64,000 nucleotides of DNA from Dactylorhiza incarnata (lineage: Eukaryota; Streptophyta; Magnoliopsida; Asparagales; Orchidaceae): positions 4,502,501 to 4,566,500 of the forward strand of contig JAWHQI010000228.1 in NCBI GenBank assembly GCA_033032865.1. Reading direction: 5' to 3'. Shown one piece after another: positions 33,152-44,530 of this stretch (positions are counted from its first letter, which is position 1; the number at the start of each line of letters is the position of its first letter). Under the pieces are notes generated by a model. It had not been told where the DNA came from and searched no databases. It saw only the letters and a list, made by a program, of their open reading frames with translations. Made by a program: the position numbers and the translations under genes.

Positions 33152-34229
33152 TGTTGGAACATGGTCTTCCGCATCTCCTAGGTTTGAGAATAACAAATCC
33201 CATGTATTTGATCTTGTGTGTCCAAGTGTGCAGGTTATCCAGGTCCACATGACTCAAGGAGGACACATGAAGACTGCCCCCGAATTTGAGGCAAAAATTC
33301 CATAATGGCCACTAGCGCCGGCGGTAGTGATAGCGCCCGGCGCTAGCGTTGATTTGCGCGATTCCGGCAGCTTATTTAGAAGGAGCTAACGCCTGGCGGT
33401 ATCGGGTAGCGCCGGCGGTAGCGTGACGCAGATGAGGTATAGAAGCCAGGTTGCCGCGGATAGGAGATTCGGCCGCGCAAAATGTTTCTTAATCCGGGCT
33501 AGCGCCGTCGGTAGCGCTAGCGCTTGTTCTATAAAAGGACCCCCTCTCCTCACGAAATATAACATCCATTGCATACACCTCAGAGAGAGAGATTGCTCGA
33601 GTTGCAGAGGCCTTCCTTTGCCGAATTCTGAAGTCCTAGCGAAGTGCTGCTAATTTCTGAAGGAGGATTCCATCACGACGAATCCGATCGAAGTCCGCCT
33701 CAACAAACGCTGATTCTCCAGCGGATCTTCGCCTCCTCGTTCAGAAGCTCATCTTGAGGGAGTTTTTAAATATTGTTATTTCATTTCTCTTTTATCATTG
33801 TAAACGGTAGTAAAATCGCCTCGTATTGGCGACTAGGTCTGGGGTAGACTTAGGGCTGAAATTCGCCTCGTGTTGGCGACTAGGTCTAGGGAGTAGATCT
33901 AGGGGGTGCTCGAGGCCTTTCTGGGGATAGATTGGCTAGAGCAGCTTGAGGCCAAATCCGGGGAGGATAAGGCTAGGGCCACCGGTTCGTGGGGAAGCGA
34001 GTCGGGTTAGAAAACAAAATGAGCTTTCTTATTCGCCTTCGATCTCTAGCGTCATCGAGATCAAGTTTTGTAAAACTTATTTATCATTAATAAAACTTGT
34101 CTCCTTTTGTTTTACTTCACTTATTTTGTGTCTTTAACCTTGCAATTATTCAAGTTTTTGAATATAATTTAATATTTTTGAAAACCCTTATTCACCCCCC
34201 CACCTCTAAGGGCGCCGACCGATCCGACA
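33152..34229 (+). repeat. Cop-B 5' LTR
   Basis: 1078 bp, TGTTGGAACATGG to GATCCGACA. GCGCCGGCGGTAGCG-type blocks at 33305-33350, 33400-33425 and 33500-33522 lead up to the TATA box TATAAAAG (33530-33537). Downstream is a pair of TCGCCTCGTRTTGGCGACTA units (about 33818 and 33867). A run of 7 C near 34195-34201 precedes CTCTAAGGGCGCC. Confidence 0.95.
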
Positions 34230-34231
34230 AG

Positions 34232-34245
34232 TGGTATCAGGGGGA
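34232..34245 (+). promoter_or_regulatory. Cop-B primer binding site
   Basis: TGGTATCAGGGGGA; the first nine bases match the initiator Met-tRNA primer site and the rest has drifted. Cop-A and Cop-C keep TGGTATCAGAG. Confidence 0.85.
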
Positions 34246-34277
34246 GGTTATTCCAATCGGCTTAACAACCGGTAATA

Positions 34278-35783
34278 ATGGCGTCTCATAATCTCGCTTC
34301 AACTAGTGGGGCAAATTTCTGTGAAGATGAAATATCACATAAACCACCCTTGTTTGAAGGAACAAATTATAAAGGATGGAAAATTTTAATGGAAAAATTT
34401 ATTAAAACTTTAGACATAGAAGTATGGAACTTAGCCATTATAAGACGTGCGGATGAATCGAATAAAAAAGAACGTCAGCTAAATGCCAAAGCCAAACACT
34501 ATTTATTTTGTGCACTATCTAATGAAATTTTCAAATTCATATATTGTTTTTCTAATGCATACAAAATATGGCGCTTTCTTGAAGAAATGTATGATCTTCC
34601 TCTCGCAGGTGTGGAACAAACACAGGAGGAAAAGAACGTACAAGCATCCATTATCATTCAAGAAAATCTCTCCCGGAGCGATGCCATGGAGAATATTGAA
34701 ATAGAAAAGAAGAACAATACACCAAGAGAAAAAGGAGATGAAAATTCATCTATGATGAAGGAAGGGCCAAAAGATAACGAAGGAACTTTATGCATACATT
34801 TTGCTTCCACCAAAAGCGCTGTAAGAAAGTCAAAATCTTCTTCTTGTGTGATAACTTCCATTTCTAGTTTCAATATATTAAAAACAGCTAAACGTAAGAT
34901 CAAAAATTTGAAAATTACTAATAAAAATTTATGTTTAGAAAATAAGAGACTAAAAGCTAATGTTAACTCAAATCCAAATTGTGATGTGCCTACACCTTCT
35001 TGTCTTTTACTTAAAAATATAAAACCTTGTTTTGAGTGTAATAATATTAAGGAAAAACTCAAAGAACTTGAAAAAGAATTGATGTGTATAAAAGAACATA
35101 ATGAAAAATTAAGCTTAGAGAATTCATCGTTAAAGAATGATTGTGCTAAGTGTAAGGACTACGAAATAGAAATTAAAGAGATGGACGAAACATTTGATGA
35201 ATATAGGGATGAATATGAAAAACATATTGAATCAATTCCTACCACTCTTAAAAATAGCACTATCGCTTACAATAAAGCCAGACTCAATTTACAAACTAAG
35301 AATGATGAATTAAACGCAAAAATCAACTTGCTCAAGGAAATCATAAAGAAAAACGGTCAAAACACTCATTCACAATATCAAGCTATAACTAAAGGCAAGT
35401 TGAATAATTCTTCTCAAAATGTTAATAAATCAAACGATGGAAATAAAACACATCAACAATTTAAAAATAAACTTCCAAAGTACAATCATTATTATCAGAC
35501 TTCTTCAAACATAAAAATTCAAAAATTTCCTATAAAAAACACTTTCAATAATCACTACAATCACAATCTTAAAAATGAAGATTATCACAATAAAAGTGTC
35601 ACATATAAGAATAACACCAAACCAAAGTATGAATGGAGGGCCAAAACTAAAAATGAAACAGTAACTCCACTCAAAATTGGCCATTCATTTTCATCTCCTC
35701 AAAAGCAAACACGTAGTATTTGGGTACCCAAAGGAACTGTCACACCCGGTCCTCTTTGGATTCCTAAATCTCTTATTCATTAG
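34278..35783 (+). CDS. Cop-B gag-like coiled-coil protein (501 aa, open)
   Basis: Fully open from MASHNLASTSG to IPKSLIH. Residues 1-115 match the first half of the UBN2-type gag (PPLFEGTNYKGWKILMEKF, AIIRRADESNKKE). Residues 190-370 are a long Lys/Glu-rich coiled coil. The tail has basic, Asn/His-rich sequence and RSIWVPKGT, the gag end word also seen in Cop-A and Cop-G. Compared with Cop-A gag, the capsid second half, both CX2CX4HX4C knuckles and the acidic linker are absent; two CxxC-like pairs (CFEC, CAKC) remain in the coiled coil. The start follows the primer site by about 35 bases, as in Cop-A. It probably assembles with, or competes with, gag of an autonomous partner. Confidence 0.85.
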   Translation: MASHNLASTSGANFCEDEISHKPPLFEGTNYKGWKILMEKFIKTLDIEVWNLAIIRRADESNKKERQLNAKAKHYLFCALSNEIFKFIYCFSNAYKIWRFLEEMYDLPLAGVEQTQEEKNVQASIIIQENLSRSDAMENIEIEKKNNTPREKGDENSSMMKEGPKDNEGTLCIHFASTKSAVRKSKSSSCVITSISSFNILKTAKRKIKNLKITNKNLCLENKRLKANVNSNPNCDVPTPSCLLLKNIKPCFECNNIKEKLKELEKELMCIKEHNEKLSLENSSLKNDCAKCKDYEIEIKEMDETFDEYRDEYEKHIESIPTTLKNSTIAYNKARLNLQTKNDELNAKINLLKEIIKKNGQNTHSQYQAITKGKLNNSSQNVNKSNDGNKTHQQFKNKLPKYNHYYQTSSNIKIQKFPIKNTFNNHYNHNLKNEDYHNKSVTYKNNTKPKYEWRAKTKNETVTPLKIGHSFSSPQKQTRSIWVPKGTVTPGPLWIPKSLIH

Positions 35784-36268
35784 GTGTCACAAAAATGCAT
35801 GAAGTAGAATAGTTTCAAAAAGGGAAATATACAATTTTTTTACTTCATGATATACGTTAAATGTCTTTCTAGTTTTTTTGTTTGTTTTCTTATTTGTCTT
35901 AAAGTTTCATGTTATGGTCATCTTAAATAGGAAACATGATTAAAAGTTTAATGAGCCTATAACACTAATCTAAACTCAAAATCCTATTAAGATGATCTAC
36001 TTATTATTCATATATTCATTATACATATATTTATCAACAAGTGAATTCAAAATCTTCTATGTGGTAGTAAAATACTAAATCATAGGATTTCAAAAAGGGT
36101 ATACCACATAAATTTTTTTTACTTCATAAATATCAAACTATAAATGAAACATCATAGTCAAACATCCAAAAGATAACAAAATCAAGCATAATTCAAAAAA
36201 CAACAACATCCAAGACATAAGGTTCAAATTCCTGAATTATTACATAACAAAAACTGTTCCTCTCACAT
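35784..36268. other. Cop-B non-coding gap between gag-like ORF and antisense ORF
   Basis: AT-rich, no gene. TGCATGAAGT ... TACTTCATG words near 35790-35850 and 36060-36125 recur (GGAAATATACAATTTTTTTA / GGTATACCACATAAATTTTT). The first part matches Cop-C at 49980-50110. Confidence 0.6.
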
Positions 36269-37345
36269 CTACTCCTCCTCATCTATATCCTCCACACTTG
36301 GAGTTGGAGAGCATCTTCTACGAGTCCTTCGGATCGAGTGGCGGGGCGGATCCGTAACTGGGCTCTCCCACTCCCTCCGCTCTGGAGTTGATGGCTTCAA
36401 ATTTAAAGCTTTCATCATGAACTTCATCATTTTTTTGATCCCTGAGACATCCTTCTTTATCACTGAAACGTCCTCCTCCACCCGTGTCATCCGATCGCCC
36501 ATATCCTCTCGAAAGGACCCATATGGAGCATCTCGAGCCCCTCGAGATGACGCACCTCACCGGAGTGGAGGTTGAGCTGATGTCGATGGCTCATCCGGGT
36601 TGATTGATGCTCGCAAATGAGAAGTACTATAGATAGGAGGGTAGCAATCTATCAAGTAGAAACCCAATTCAATATAAGGATACATCATCTGAATCACCCG
36701 CTGTATGATGCCGCCCAGAGGCAAGTTGTTGTATCTATGACGGGATGGATGCCGCAACTTGTAGGAATAGCGAATCAGAGAAAGTAATAAGTCAGCCACG
36801 TCAAACTTCTCCTACTCCAAAATAAAATAAGTAACATAACTGAGCTGGGCTGTGACCTTTGATGTGTCACCCAACTTCAGCATAATTGTGTGGCGTAATA
36901 AATCCTGAACAACTAGGGCATCCACGGTGAGTGTCGACACCGACGAGATCAGACTTTTGCATTCCCTATTATGTAACACCCTGTTCACCTGAGTCCAATC
37001 TCTGTCCACCCTAAACTTCTCCACAATCTCCAACCGATGAGAATGCTGGGACAATCCAAACACGAACCTCAGTTGTTCATAAGTTATGGTCACCACTTGT
37101 CCCTGCACCTGTGACTGGACTCCTCCATCCAGCTCTGTCGTTGATGGGTCTTCCAAGTTGGTATAAAACTCCCTTACCAACTCCGATGAAAATCCGTCTG
37201 GAAGGAATAAGCACAACACCTCTGCAGCGGCAAACAACTCCATGATGTGCCGGTGCCGCGGCAAGTCAAACTCCACGACACTCAGCACTCCCACTACTGC
37301 TGCCTCTACTGCTAACTCTGTACTCTTCTTTCCTTTAGGGGCCAT
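36269..37345 (-). pseudogene. Cop-B antisense ORF ('putative plant transposon protein' type)
   Basis: One - strand frame from ATG 37345 (MAPKGKKS) to the stop at 36269, 358 codons with in-frame stops at 36812-36814 and 36557-36559. The N-terminal and middle part (LPDGFSSELVREFYTNLED, YEQLRFVFGLSQHSHRLEI, LLRHTIMLKLGDTSK, YNNLPLGGIIQRVIQMMYP) has the make-up of the protein family that follows capsid-like or mobile-domain proteins in plants. A short coiled coil (VSVIKKDVSGIKKMMKFMM) and an acidic end follow. Just upstream the strand reads TGATAATGTGGCAG before the ATG, a splice-acceptor-like site, and CTGAG/GTAATATC about 370 bases earlier looks like a donor. Antisense to gag. Function unknown. 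Confidence 0.6.
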
Positions 37346-37348
37346 CTG

Positions 37349-37800
37349 CCACATTATCAAAAAATTTATTATTAAACCAAAATGAAATATTTTTTTTAAC
37401 AAAAATAATTATATATCTCCTAAAATAAAATATTTTCATAGATCTAGGAAATCAACATCAAGATCAAGATAGATCTAAAAATATCTAAGTAATATTTTTC
37501 AAACATTTCCAAAATTTAAACTAGGAAAAAAAATTACTAAATCCAAGAAATCCAAATAAAAATCAAGATCAAAATCCTCATAAAAATCCTAATATTGATG
37601 AAAATCAACCACTATAGATCTAATCTCTAAATCCATCTAATAACCTCAAATGTCTTCATCTCTAACATCACAATCAAGCTTTAAAACAAAAATTATAAGA
37701 AAAAATGTGATATTACCTCAGATCTGGGCGATTGGAACGAGTGTTCTTCGAGGTTTTTCGGGAGAAAATGGAGGAAATGGCGGATCTGAAAAGATTAGGC
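37349..37800 (-). other. Possible 5' intron and leader of the Cop-B antisense ORF
   Basis: AT-rich stretch, about 370 bases, between a donor-like GAG/GTAATATC (about 37720) and an acceptor-like GTGGCAG (37346-37352) on the - strand. The preceding GC-richer bases 37722-37800 look like an untranslated leader. Judged only from splice-site words and base composition. Confidence 0.35.
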
Positions 37801-40390
37801 GGATTTAACAAAAGCCTCGATAGCGCCAGCGCTAGAGCTAGCGCCGGTGGTATCGGGCCCTTCTAATTTTTCAATAAATCAAAATTCCATTAAATACCCC
37901 TATTTATTCTCTACAATGTGTACTAGTTGGTGAGGCAAGATTTCGTCTATTGTGACTTGTATTGGGTGTCCTAGATTCCTAAAATTAAAACAAATTCAAA
38001 AGTGTTTTTTCTTCATTTTTAACCATTCAAAACATTTCCAAAAATTCAGCAAATTCACCATGGAACTACTATTAGGACACCTAATCAACTTCCAACATCA
38101 AAATTTTCAAAACCCTAAAAAATCACTTACTGTTTCCCGCGCTAGCGCTAGCGCCGGCGCTAGCGTCGAGATTCGAATTTTTGTGCTTTTAAAATTTTGA
38201 AAAATTTTGAAAAATTTCTAAAAATATTTTGATCTATATGTACTATTTAGTTTTGCACGTCTGATTCTATTTTATTTTTGAAAAATACAAAAATATAAAA
38301 TCCAAATTACAAAAAAAATCAAATATGTTTTTCCTTTGTTTAAAGTACATCTTTATGCAAAAATCAAATATAAAAATTATAAAAGTAAAAATTACAAAAA
38401 TATGCGTGTATTTGCTAAAATCAAAATACAAAAATATAAAACAAAAAAAAATTAATATCAAAAATTATTATTTTGAACTTAACTTTTTACTTGTATCTTG
38501 CAAAAGGGTGATTTGGGCTATCATCCCATCACATCACCTAGTACCGGGCGAACCTCTCACAAGGTAGTCCTCGGGAAGTCCAAGATCAATTTTATAAGTT
38601 CAAACTTTAAATAAAGATTATTTTTTCAAAAATAGCAAAAAATACTGTATGAACTTTATTGTAAAAATCAAGCATGATTTAATCTATCATTTAGAACTTC
38701 TATAATGGTTCAATTTATTTTTTCAAACTACTTTGAACATTGTTTTCATCATGCTTAGATATATCTATTAATATGTGCATCAATTATATGTTAAAGGTTG
38801 TGTAGAATCAAGCTTAGCATGCCGTTAAGTATGAGAAATGTTTTATGTTTGATAATGATAGAAATTCACTCACTTTTTGGCATTGTCTACATAGGGTTTA
38901 ATTTAAGAATGCTTGTGTATGTTTATGTATTAGTACAATGAATTAAATTTGCACAAGTATCTTACCTACACTCCTTTATTTGCACTTTTAAAAGATAAGA
39001 AAAGTGGTTATATTTTTTCATAAATTATATTGATTTGCAAAACAAGTGTATTCGGAGAACTTTGTACAAAACAAAATTATAAAATAAATGACAAAGATAA
39101 CTCCACCAAGCACTACTTGAACCTCCTGATAAGTCTTAATAAGCATTGTGAGGTTGACCACCTTGGAAAGAATAATAAAGTGTCTCGTGCAAATCAAATC
39201 TTTCTTTCAAAAATAAGAAAAACCACTTTCTCTTAAGTACACTGGATCACTGTCTCAAAATTCAAAATAAAATATGTGATCCCCCAAGCACTACTTTGCA
39301 CCCTGATAAGTCTTGATGAGCATTGTGTGTGCAGAGCACCTTGGTAGTTGTACTTTTTATTTGTGCATTAAAGTATGTGGAAGTAAAATTATTTGTGTTT
39401 TATTGTGCTCTTACTCTACATATTACTTGTATTTTTTATTAAAACACTTGTATACTCTACTCAAAAAGACACCTTTGTGCACATCATTATCTTCCATAAC
39501 ACTTCTTCTCATGAGTATTGGATCCTAATGCTAATTTTATATTACTCTCTCTTTATGAAATGCACTAGATAACCTAGCATGTGTTCTACAATGTTTTGTA
39601 TGTTTTTGGAATTATGGATTAAAGCAACATTGTAGTATTCTTTTAAATAATACTTCATGCTTGGTTATTATCAAATTTAAAACTACGAAATGATTTACAA
39701 AAACATCATCTTTTGTGAACTTAAACTCATTTTTTTGGATTATCATTACTATTAGATGTTTGTTGTATTGCAATAAGTCTTCCGCATATTAACCATATAA
39801 GTGTTTTACCTTGCGCTTTCATGCTTACTTAGTATCTTGTATTATTTGCATCATCACTTATTCTTAAAAATTCCTATTTTTTATTAAGTGATAGATTTAC
39901 TTGGAACACTTTTTATTGGTTACTTCTAACATAAAAATCGTTTATGCTAAAAACTCTGAATATTTTGTAATGCTTATAACTCTGATCTATTTCAATGAAA
40001 AACAATTCTAAACCTCCTTATCATTTACTTAAAAAGCTCGATCATGCCTTCTCTTCTATTTACAACTTCTTTGGTGCGTTGTTTTCCTACCCGTTTTTGC
40101 TAATAACAAAGGGGGAGAGCTAACATGATAAAATGCAAATGGGGGAGAACTAACATGAACTAACATGATAAATATAACCCGCTATCATAAACCCTACATG
40201 ACAAATTCAGCTGATAGCTTACATATTAGGGGAGCACTCACTTAGGGGGAGCACATATTTAGGGGGAGCATGTATAACATGCTATAATCAATTATTATCC
40301 TAAGTCATCACTCTCACACACACACAAGTATAGTGTCATCATGCTTACCTATTAATGCTTTGATTTATCATTAATGGATTTGTTATTATC
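37801..40390 (+). other. Cop-B long 3' non-coding region
   Basis: No gene. GCGCTAGCGCCGG-type blocks at 37818-37856 and 38140-38168, and a conserved GC-richer island at 38508-38590 (GGGCTATCATCCCATCACAT, CCTAGTACCGGGCGAACC). Two structured motifs at 39106 and 39284, and repeats of AGGGGGAGCA just before the polypurine tract (40110-40270). Cop-A (45.4-47.2 kb) and Cop-C (57.8-60.7 kb) share the layout, so it is likely functional for packaging, 3'-end formation or expression. Confidence 0.75.
39106..39344 (+). ncRNA. Duplicated structured RNA motif, Cop-B copy
   Basis: Two units, 39106-39166 and 39284-39344, each CCAAG ... CTTGG with the core CTGATAAGTCTTRATRAGC. An inner helix differs in sequence but pairs in both: AACCTC/GAGGTT in unit 1, TGCAC/GTGCA in unit 2. 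Same arrangement in Cop-A and Cop-C. It resembles no RNA family I can name. Inference from base pairing only. Confidence 0.45.
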
Positions 40391-40403
40391 AAAAGGGGGA
40401 GTT
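40391..40403 (+). promoter_or_regulatory. Cop-B polypurine tract
   Basis: AAAAGGGGGAGTT directly before the 3' LTR. The same tract precedes the Cop-C 3' LTR at 60660. Confidence 0.85.
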
Positions 40404-41505
40404 TGTTGGAACATGGTCTTCCGCATCTCCTAGGTTTGAGAATAACAAATCCCATGAATTTGATCTTGTGTGTCCAAGTGTGCAGGTTATCCAGGTCCAC
40501 ATGACTCAAGGAGGACACATGAAGACTGCCCCCGAATTTGAGGCAAAAATTCCATAATGGCCACTAGCGCCGGCGGTAGTGATAGCGCCCGGTGCTAGCG
40601 TTGATTTGCGCGATTCCGGCAGCTTATTTAGAAGGAGCTAACGCCCGGCGGTATCGGGTAGCGCCGGCGGTAGCGTGACGCACATGAGGCATAGAAGCCA
40701 GGTTGCCGCGGATAGGAGATTCTGCCGCGCAAAATGTTTCTTAATCCGAGCTAGCGCCGGCGGTAGCGCTAGCGCCGACGGTAGCGCTTGTTCTATAAAA
40801 GGACCCCCTCTCCTCACGAGATATAACATCCATTGCATACACCTCAGAGAGAGAGAGAGAGATTGCTCGAGTTGCAGAGGCCTTCCTTGGCCGATTTCTG
40901 AAGTCCTAGCGAAGCGCTGCCAATTTCTGAAGGAGGATTCCATCACGACGAATCCGATCGAAGTCCGCCTCAACAAACGCTGATTCTCCAGCGGATCTTA
41001 TCCTCCTCGTTCAGAAGCTCATCTTGAGGGAGTTTTTAATTATTGTTATTTCATTTCTCTTTTATCATTGTAAACGGTAGTGAAATCGCCTCGTATTGGC
41101 GACTAGGTCTGGGGTAGACTTAGGGCTGAAATTCGCCTCGTGTTGGCGACTAAGTCTAGGGAGTAGATCTAGGGGGTGCTCGAGGCCTTTCTGGGGATAG
41201 ATTGGCTAGAGCGGCTTGAGGCCGAATCCGGGGAGGATAAGGCTAGGGCCACCGGTTCGTGGGGAAGCGAGTCCGGATAGAAAACAAAAAGAGCTTTCTT
41301 ATTCGCCTTCGATCTCTAGCGTCATCGAGATCAAGTTTTGTAAAACTTATTTATCATTAATAAAACTTGTCTCCTTTTGTTTTACTTCACTTATTTTGTG
41401 TCTTTAACCTTGCAATTATTCAAGTTTTTGAATATAATTTAATATTTTTGAAAACCCTTATTCACCCCCCCCCCCCCCCCTCTAAGGGCGCCGACCGATC
41501 CAACA
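40404..41505 (+). repeat. Cop-B 3' LTR
   Basis: 1102 bp, near copy of 33152-34229. TATA box TATAAAA at 40794-40800. It has one more AGCGCCGACGGT-type unit before the TATA box, a longer AG run (40848-40862) and 16 C at 41465-41480 against 7 in the 5' LTR. Confidence 0.95.
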
Positions 41506-41510
41506 CTGAG

Positions 41511-42552
41511 ATGCAAACTGGCGCTCAATGATCTGCTTACTCTACCACATCGCACTAGTACTAGCGCTGGCGCTATCTTTCGCTCGACGAACTGTAAGCT
41601 GCGCTTGACGAAATGCTCATCACTGCGTTCGACGAAAATTCGATCGATGAAAATAATGCTTAAGAGCAAATTCTGGGAGTACTTATAGAAGGATATAGCG
41701 CCTAGCGGTATCCGATAGCGCAGGCGATAGCGCGGAGCACAGTAGGCAAGAGAGAAATGTTTCCTCGGATTGAAGATTCTGCCGCGCAGAATATGTCCTA
41801 AAATGGGATAGCGCCGGCGATAGCACTAGCGCAGGCGCTAGCGCTGAGGCTATAAAAAGGACCCCTCTTATCTTGTTTCATAGTGACATCAGAGAGAGAG
41901 ATTGAGTGCTAGAATTCCAGAGGCTACCTTGGCCGAAAGTTGATGTCCTACCAAAGTTCTGCAAACTTATGAAGGAGAATCTCATCACACCGGATCTAAA
42001 CAAAGTCCGCTTCTACAACTCTTATTCTACAGCGGATCTTCGTCTCCAACTTCAGAAGTTCATCAAGAGGGAGTTTTTAGTTATTTTCATTTCTTATTTC
42101 TTTTAAACGGTTAGTGAAATCGCCTCGTGTTGGCGACTAGGTCTAGGTAGGACTTAGGGCGGAATTTCGCCTCGTGTTGGCGACTAGATCTAGGCTAGGT
42201 CTAGGGGGTGCTCGAGGCCAAATCCGGGGAAGGGTTGACTAGAGTGGCTTGAGGCCGAATCCGGGGAGGATAGCTAGGGCCACCGATTCGTGGGGATGCG
42301 AGTCGGGATAGAAAACAAAAAGAGTCTACTATTCATTGCCACTGATTTCTAGCGTTATAGAAATCAACATTTGTAAAACCCTATTTGATATTAATAAAGC
42401 ATGTCTCTACTTTATTTCAATTGTTTTACTTGACTTTTTATTGTCTTAATCTTGTATTATTTCAAAGCTTTTCAAAATATAATATAAGTTTTTGAAAACC
42501 CTTATTCACCCCCCCCCCCCCCCCCCCTCTAAGGGATCCTACCGATCCAACA
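41511..42552 (+). repeat. Cop-A 5' LTR, second part
   Basis: Continues 33151 after Cop-B and its target copy CTGAG. CGACGAA-type motifs at 41580-41650, GCGC blocks at 41695-41850, TATA box TATAAAAA at 41851-41858, two TCGCCTCGTGTTGGCGACTA units (about 42120, 42167), 19 C at 42509-42527, end ATCCAACA. Confidence 0.85.
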
Positions 42553-42554
42553 AG

Positions 42555-42566
42555 TGGTATCAGAGG
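42555..42566 (+). promoter_or_regulatory. Cop-A primer binding site
   Basis: TGGTATCAGAGG, two bases after the LTR; initiator Met-tRNA type. Confidence 0.9.
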
Positions 42567-42602
42567 TAGGTTTTATTTCAATCGGCTTAACAACCGGGAA
42601 TA

Positions 42603-44530
42603 ATGGCATCTCATGATCTCGCTTTTCCGGAGGGTCAAGGGGTTAGTCGACCACCTCTCTTTACTGTGTCAGATTTTAACTACTGGAAAAATAGAATGAT
42701 GTGTTTTCTTATGACCATGGATGTAGAAGTATGGAACATGGTATAAGTTCGGTACTCTCCTCCTACAACTGTAGTGGGTGAGGCGACATTACAAAAACCT
42801 AAAGATAAATGGGATGATAACGATAAACTAAGGTGTAAAAATAATGCTAAAGCAATGAACACTTTATATTGCGCCTTAAATAGGACTGAGTTTAATAGAA
42901 TTTCTGCATGCATAACTTCTTATGATATTTGGAATCAATTGGAAGTTACTCATGAAGGTACATCGCAGGTGAAAGATGCAAAGCTATTCCAACTGGAATC
43001 TGAATATAAAAAATTCAGGATGGATACCGAAGAGGACATCAACTCGATGTACACTCACTTCACCAAGAACGTCAACGCTTCGAAGGCACTTGGAAAGACC
43101 TACTTAGACGGGGACTTGGTGAGTAAAATTCTTTGCTCCTTACCTCCAAGGTTCAATCCAAAGGTGACAGCCATCTCGGAGTCGCACAACTTAAAAACGC
43201 TCCAGATCGAGAACCTTATTGGGAATCTCAAAACCCATGAGGTAGAACTCCAGATTCAACACGATGAATACAACAAAGAGAAAAAGAAAAAGGCGCTAGC
43301 ACTAAAATCAAAGAAGGAAAGCATCGAAGATGATGATGAAGATGAAGAAGGTCTCCTGGTAAAGAACTTCAGGAAGTTCATCAGGAATCCAGAAAGAAGG
43401 AACACATTCCGAAAATACTTCCAAAAGGATACTCGACGAAAGGGATCTTCCTCTTCATCAAGGAAAGGAAAAGGAAGCGAAGATGAAGAAGAAAGACCAC
43501 CACCAGAGTGCTATCACTGCAGAAAGACCGGGCACATTCGGAGCCAGTGCCCAAAGTATCAAAAGGAGCAAAAAGAACAATACAAAGCATAGGAGAAAAA
43601 GAAAGTACTGAAAGCCGCAACTTGGGATGATTCTTCCTCTGAAGAGTCAAACGCGTCTAAGTCAAGTAGCGAGGAGGAAGCAAACTTATGCTTAATGGCA
43701 AAAACCAACGATGACGACACCAGTGTTCTTAGCGACACTGAGGTACTCCTCCTACTTTCGAAGAACTCTTTGATGAATTTGTTCTAACTTGCAAATCCTA
43801 TGATCAAAGTACAAAAGATAATATTATATTAAATCGTGAAAATAAATCTATTATCAAAGAAAATCATAAGCTCACAAAAAAATTGATTTTCCTTGAAGAA
43901 AGAAAGGTTTCATGTCAAGAGTGTGAGCACTCTTTATTTAAGACAAAAGAACTTGAAGTTTCTCTTTCTAAGGCCCTCTCACAAAACAAAATTATTGCAA
44001 AAGAAAAGGGGGACTTAGAGAGAAAACTAAAAACGTCTCTTTTACAAATTGAAAATAACAAAAAAGGATTTGAAAATAAATGTGTTATGATTGTACAAGA
44101 AAATGCATTTCTTAAAAAACAAAATCATGACCTCAATATAGCCAGAAAAAAATTCGGGATTGGTCAAAAATCCCTGGATATGATTTTGGGAAACCAATGC
44201 TATGGTTCTGGAAAATTTGGGGTCGGATATAAAAGTGAACCCTACCGCCCGGCGCTAGCCATTAACGCCGGCGGTAGCTCAACTATTAAAAAATCTTCTA
44301 TTTTTTCTAATGTTCAAACATCATCCAGCAAGAGCAACGTAGAAACTCAGAAAAGGGTCTCAACTCCCTTTATTTCGTGTGCTAATTGCCTTAAGTTTGG
44401 ACACACGTCTAGCTCTTGCAGGAATATAAAACAACGATCGTTAAAACAAATTTGGGTACCTAAGAAAACAACTTACTCTATGGGTGGTACCTCTTGGGTA
44501 TCTGGATCTTTACTCTCATCTTCTCTATAG
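42603..44530 (+). pseudogene. Cop-A gag
   Basis: From ATG 42603 (MASHDLAFPEGQG) through a UBN2-type capsid (NYWKNRMMCFLMTMDVEVW, YDIWNQLEVTHEG, EDINSMYTHFTKNV, ILCSLPPRFNPKV), a first zinc knuckle CYHCRKTGHIRSQC, an acidic Ser-rich linker, a coiled coil, and a second knuckle CANCLKFGHTSSSC, to KQIWVPKK. Stops: TAA 42744-42746, TAG 43590-43592, TAG 44528-44530. A frame change near 43745 separates the two halves. Both knuckles are intact. The stop at 44528 lies in frame with protease, so gag and pol are one frame there. A GCGC-type palindromic block (44243-44276) lies inside the coding sequence. Confidence 0.9.

Larger units (their letters stand above)
33152..41505 (+). mobile_element. Cop-B: complete non-autonomous Copia-type element
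   Basis: LTRs 33152-34229 and 40404-41505, primer site, polypurine tract (AAAAGGGGGAGTT before 40404) and perfect target duplication CTGAG (33147-33151, 41506-41510). Internal content: an open 501-codon gag-like ORF (sense), an antisense ORF at 36269-37345 and a long 3' region with a duplicated structured motif. No pol. The LTRs are nearly identical by eye; the visible differences are a handful of substitutions, a 12-bp unit gain, an AG-repeat change and the C-run length. It is probably the youngest insertion here. Confidence 0.95.

Noticed and set aside
36557..37402. Host gene on the - strand near 37 kb
   Set aside because: It lies wholly between the two LTRs of Cop-B, with the element's target duplication intact, so it belongs to the element.
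39121..39150. Hammerhead-ribozyme-like CTGATAAG in the structured motif
   Set aside because: A hammerhead needs CUGANGA with a GAAA and a cleavage UH in the right stems; the GAAA part and stem order are absent, and the closing helices lie elsewhere.
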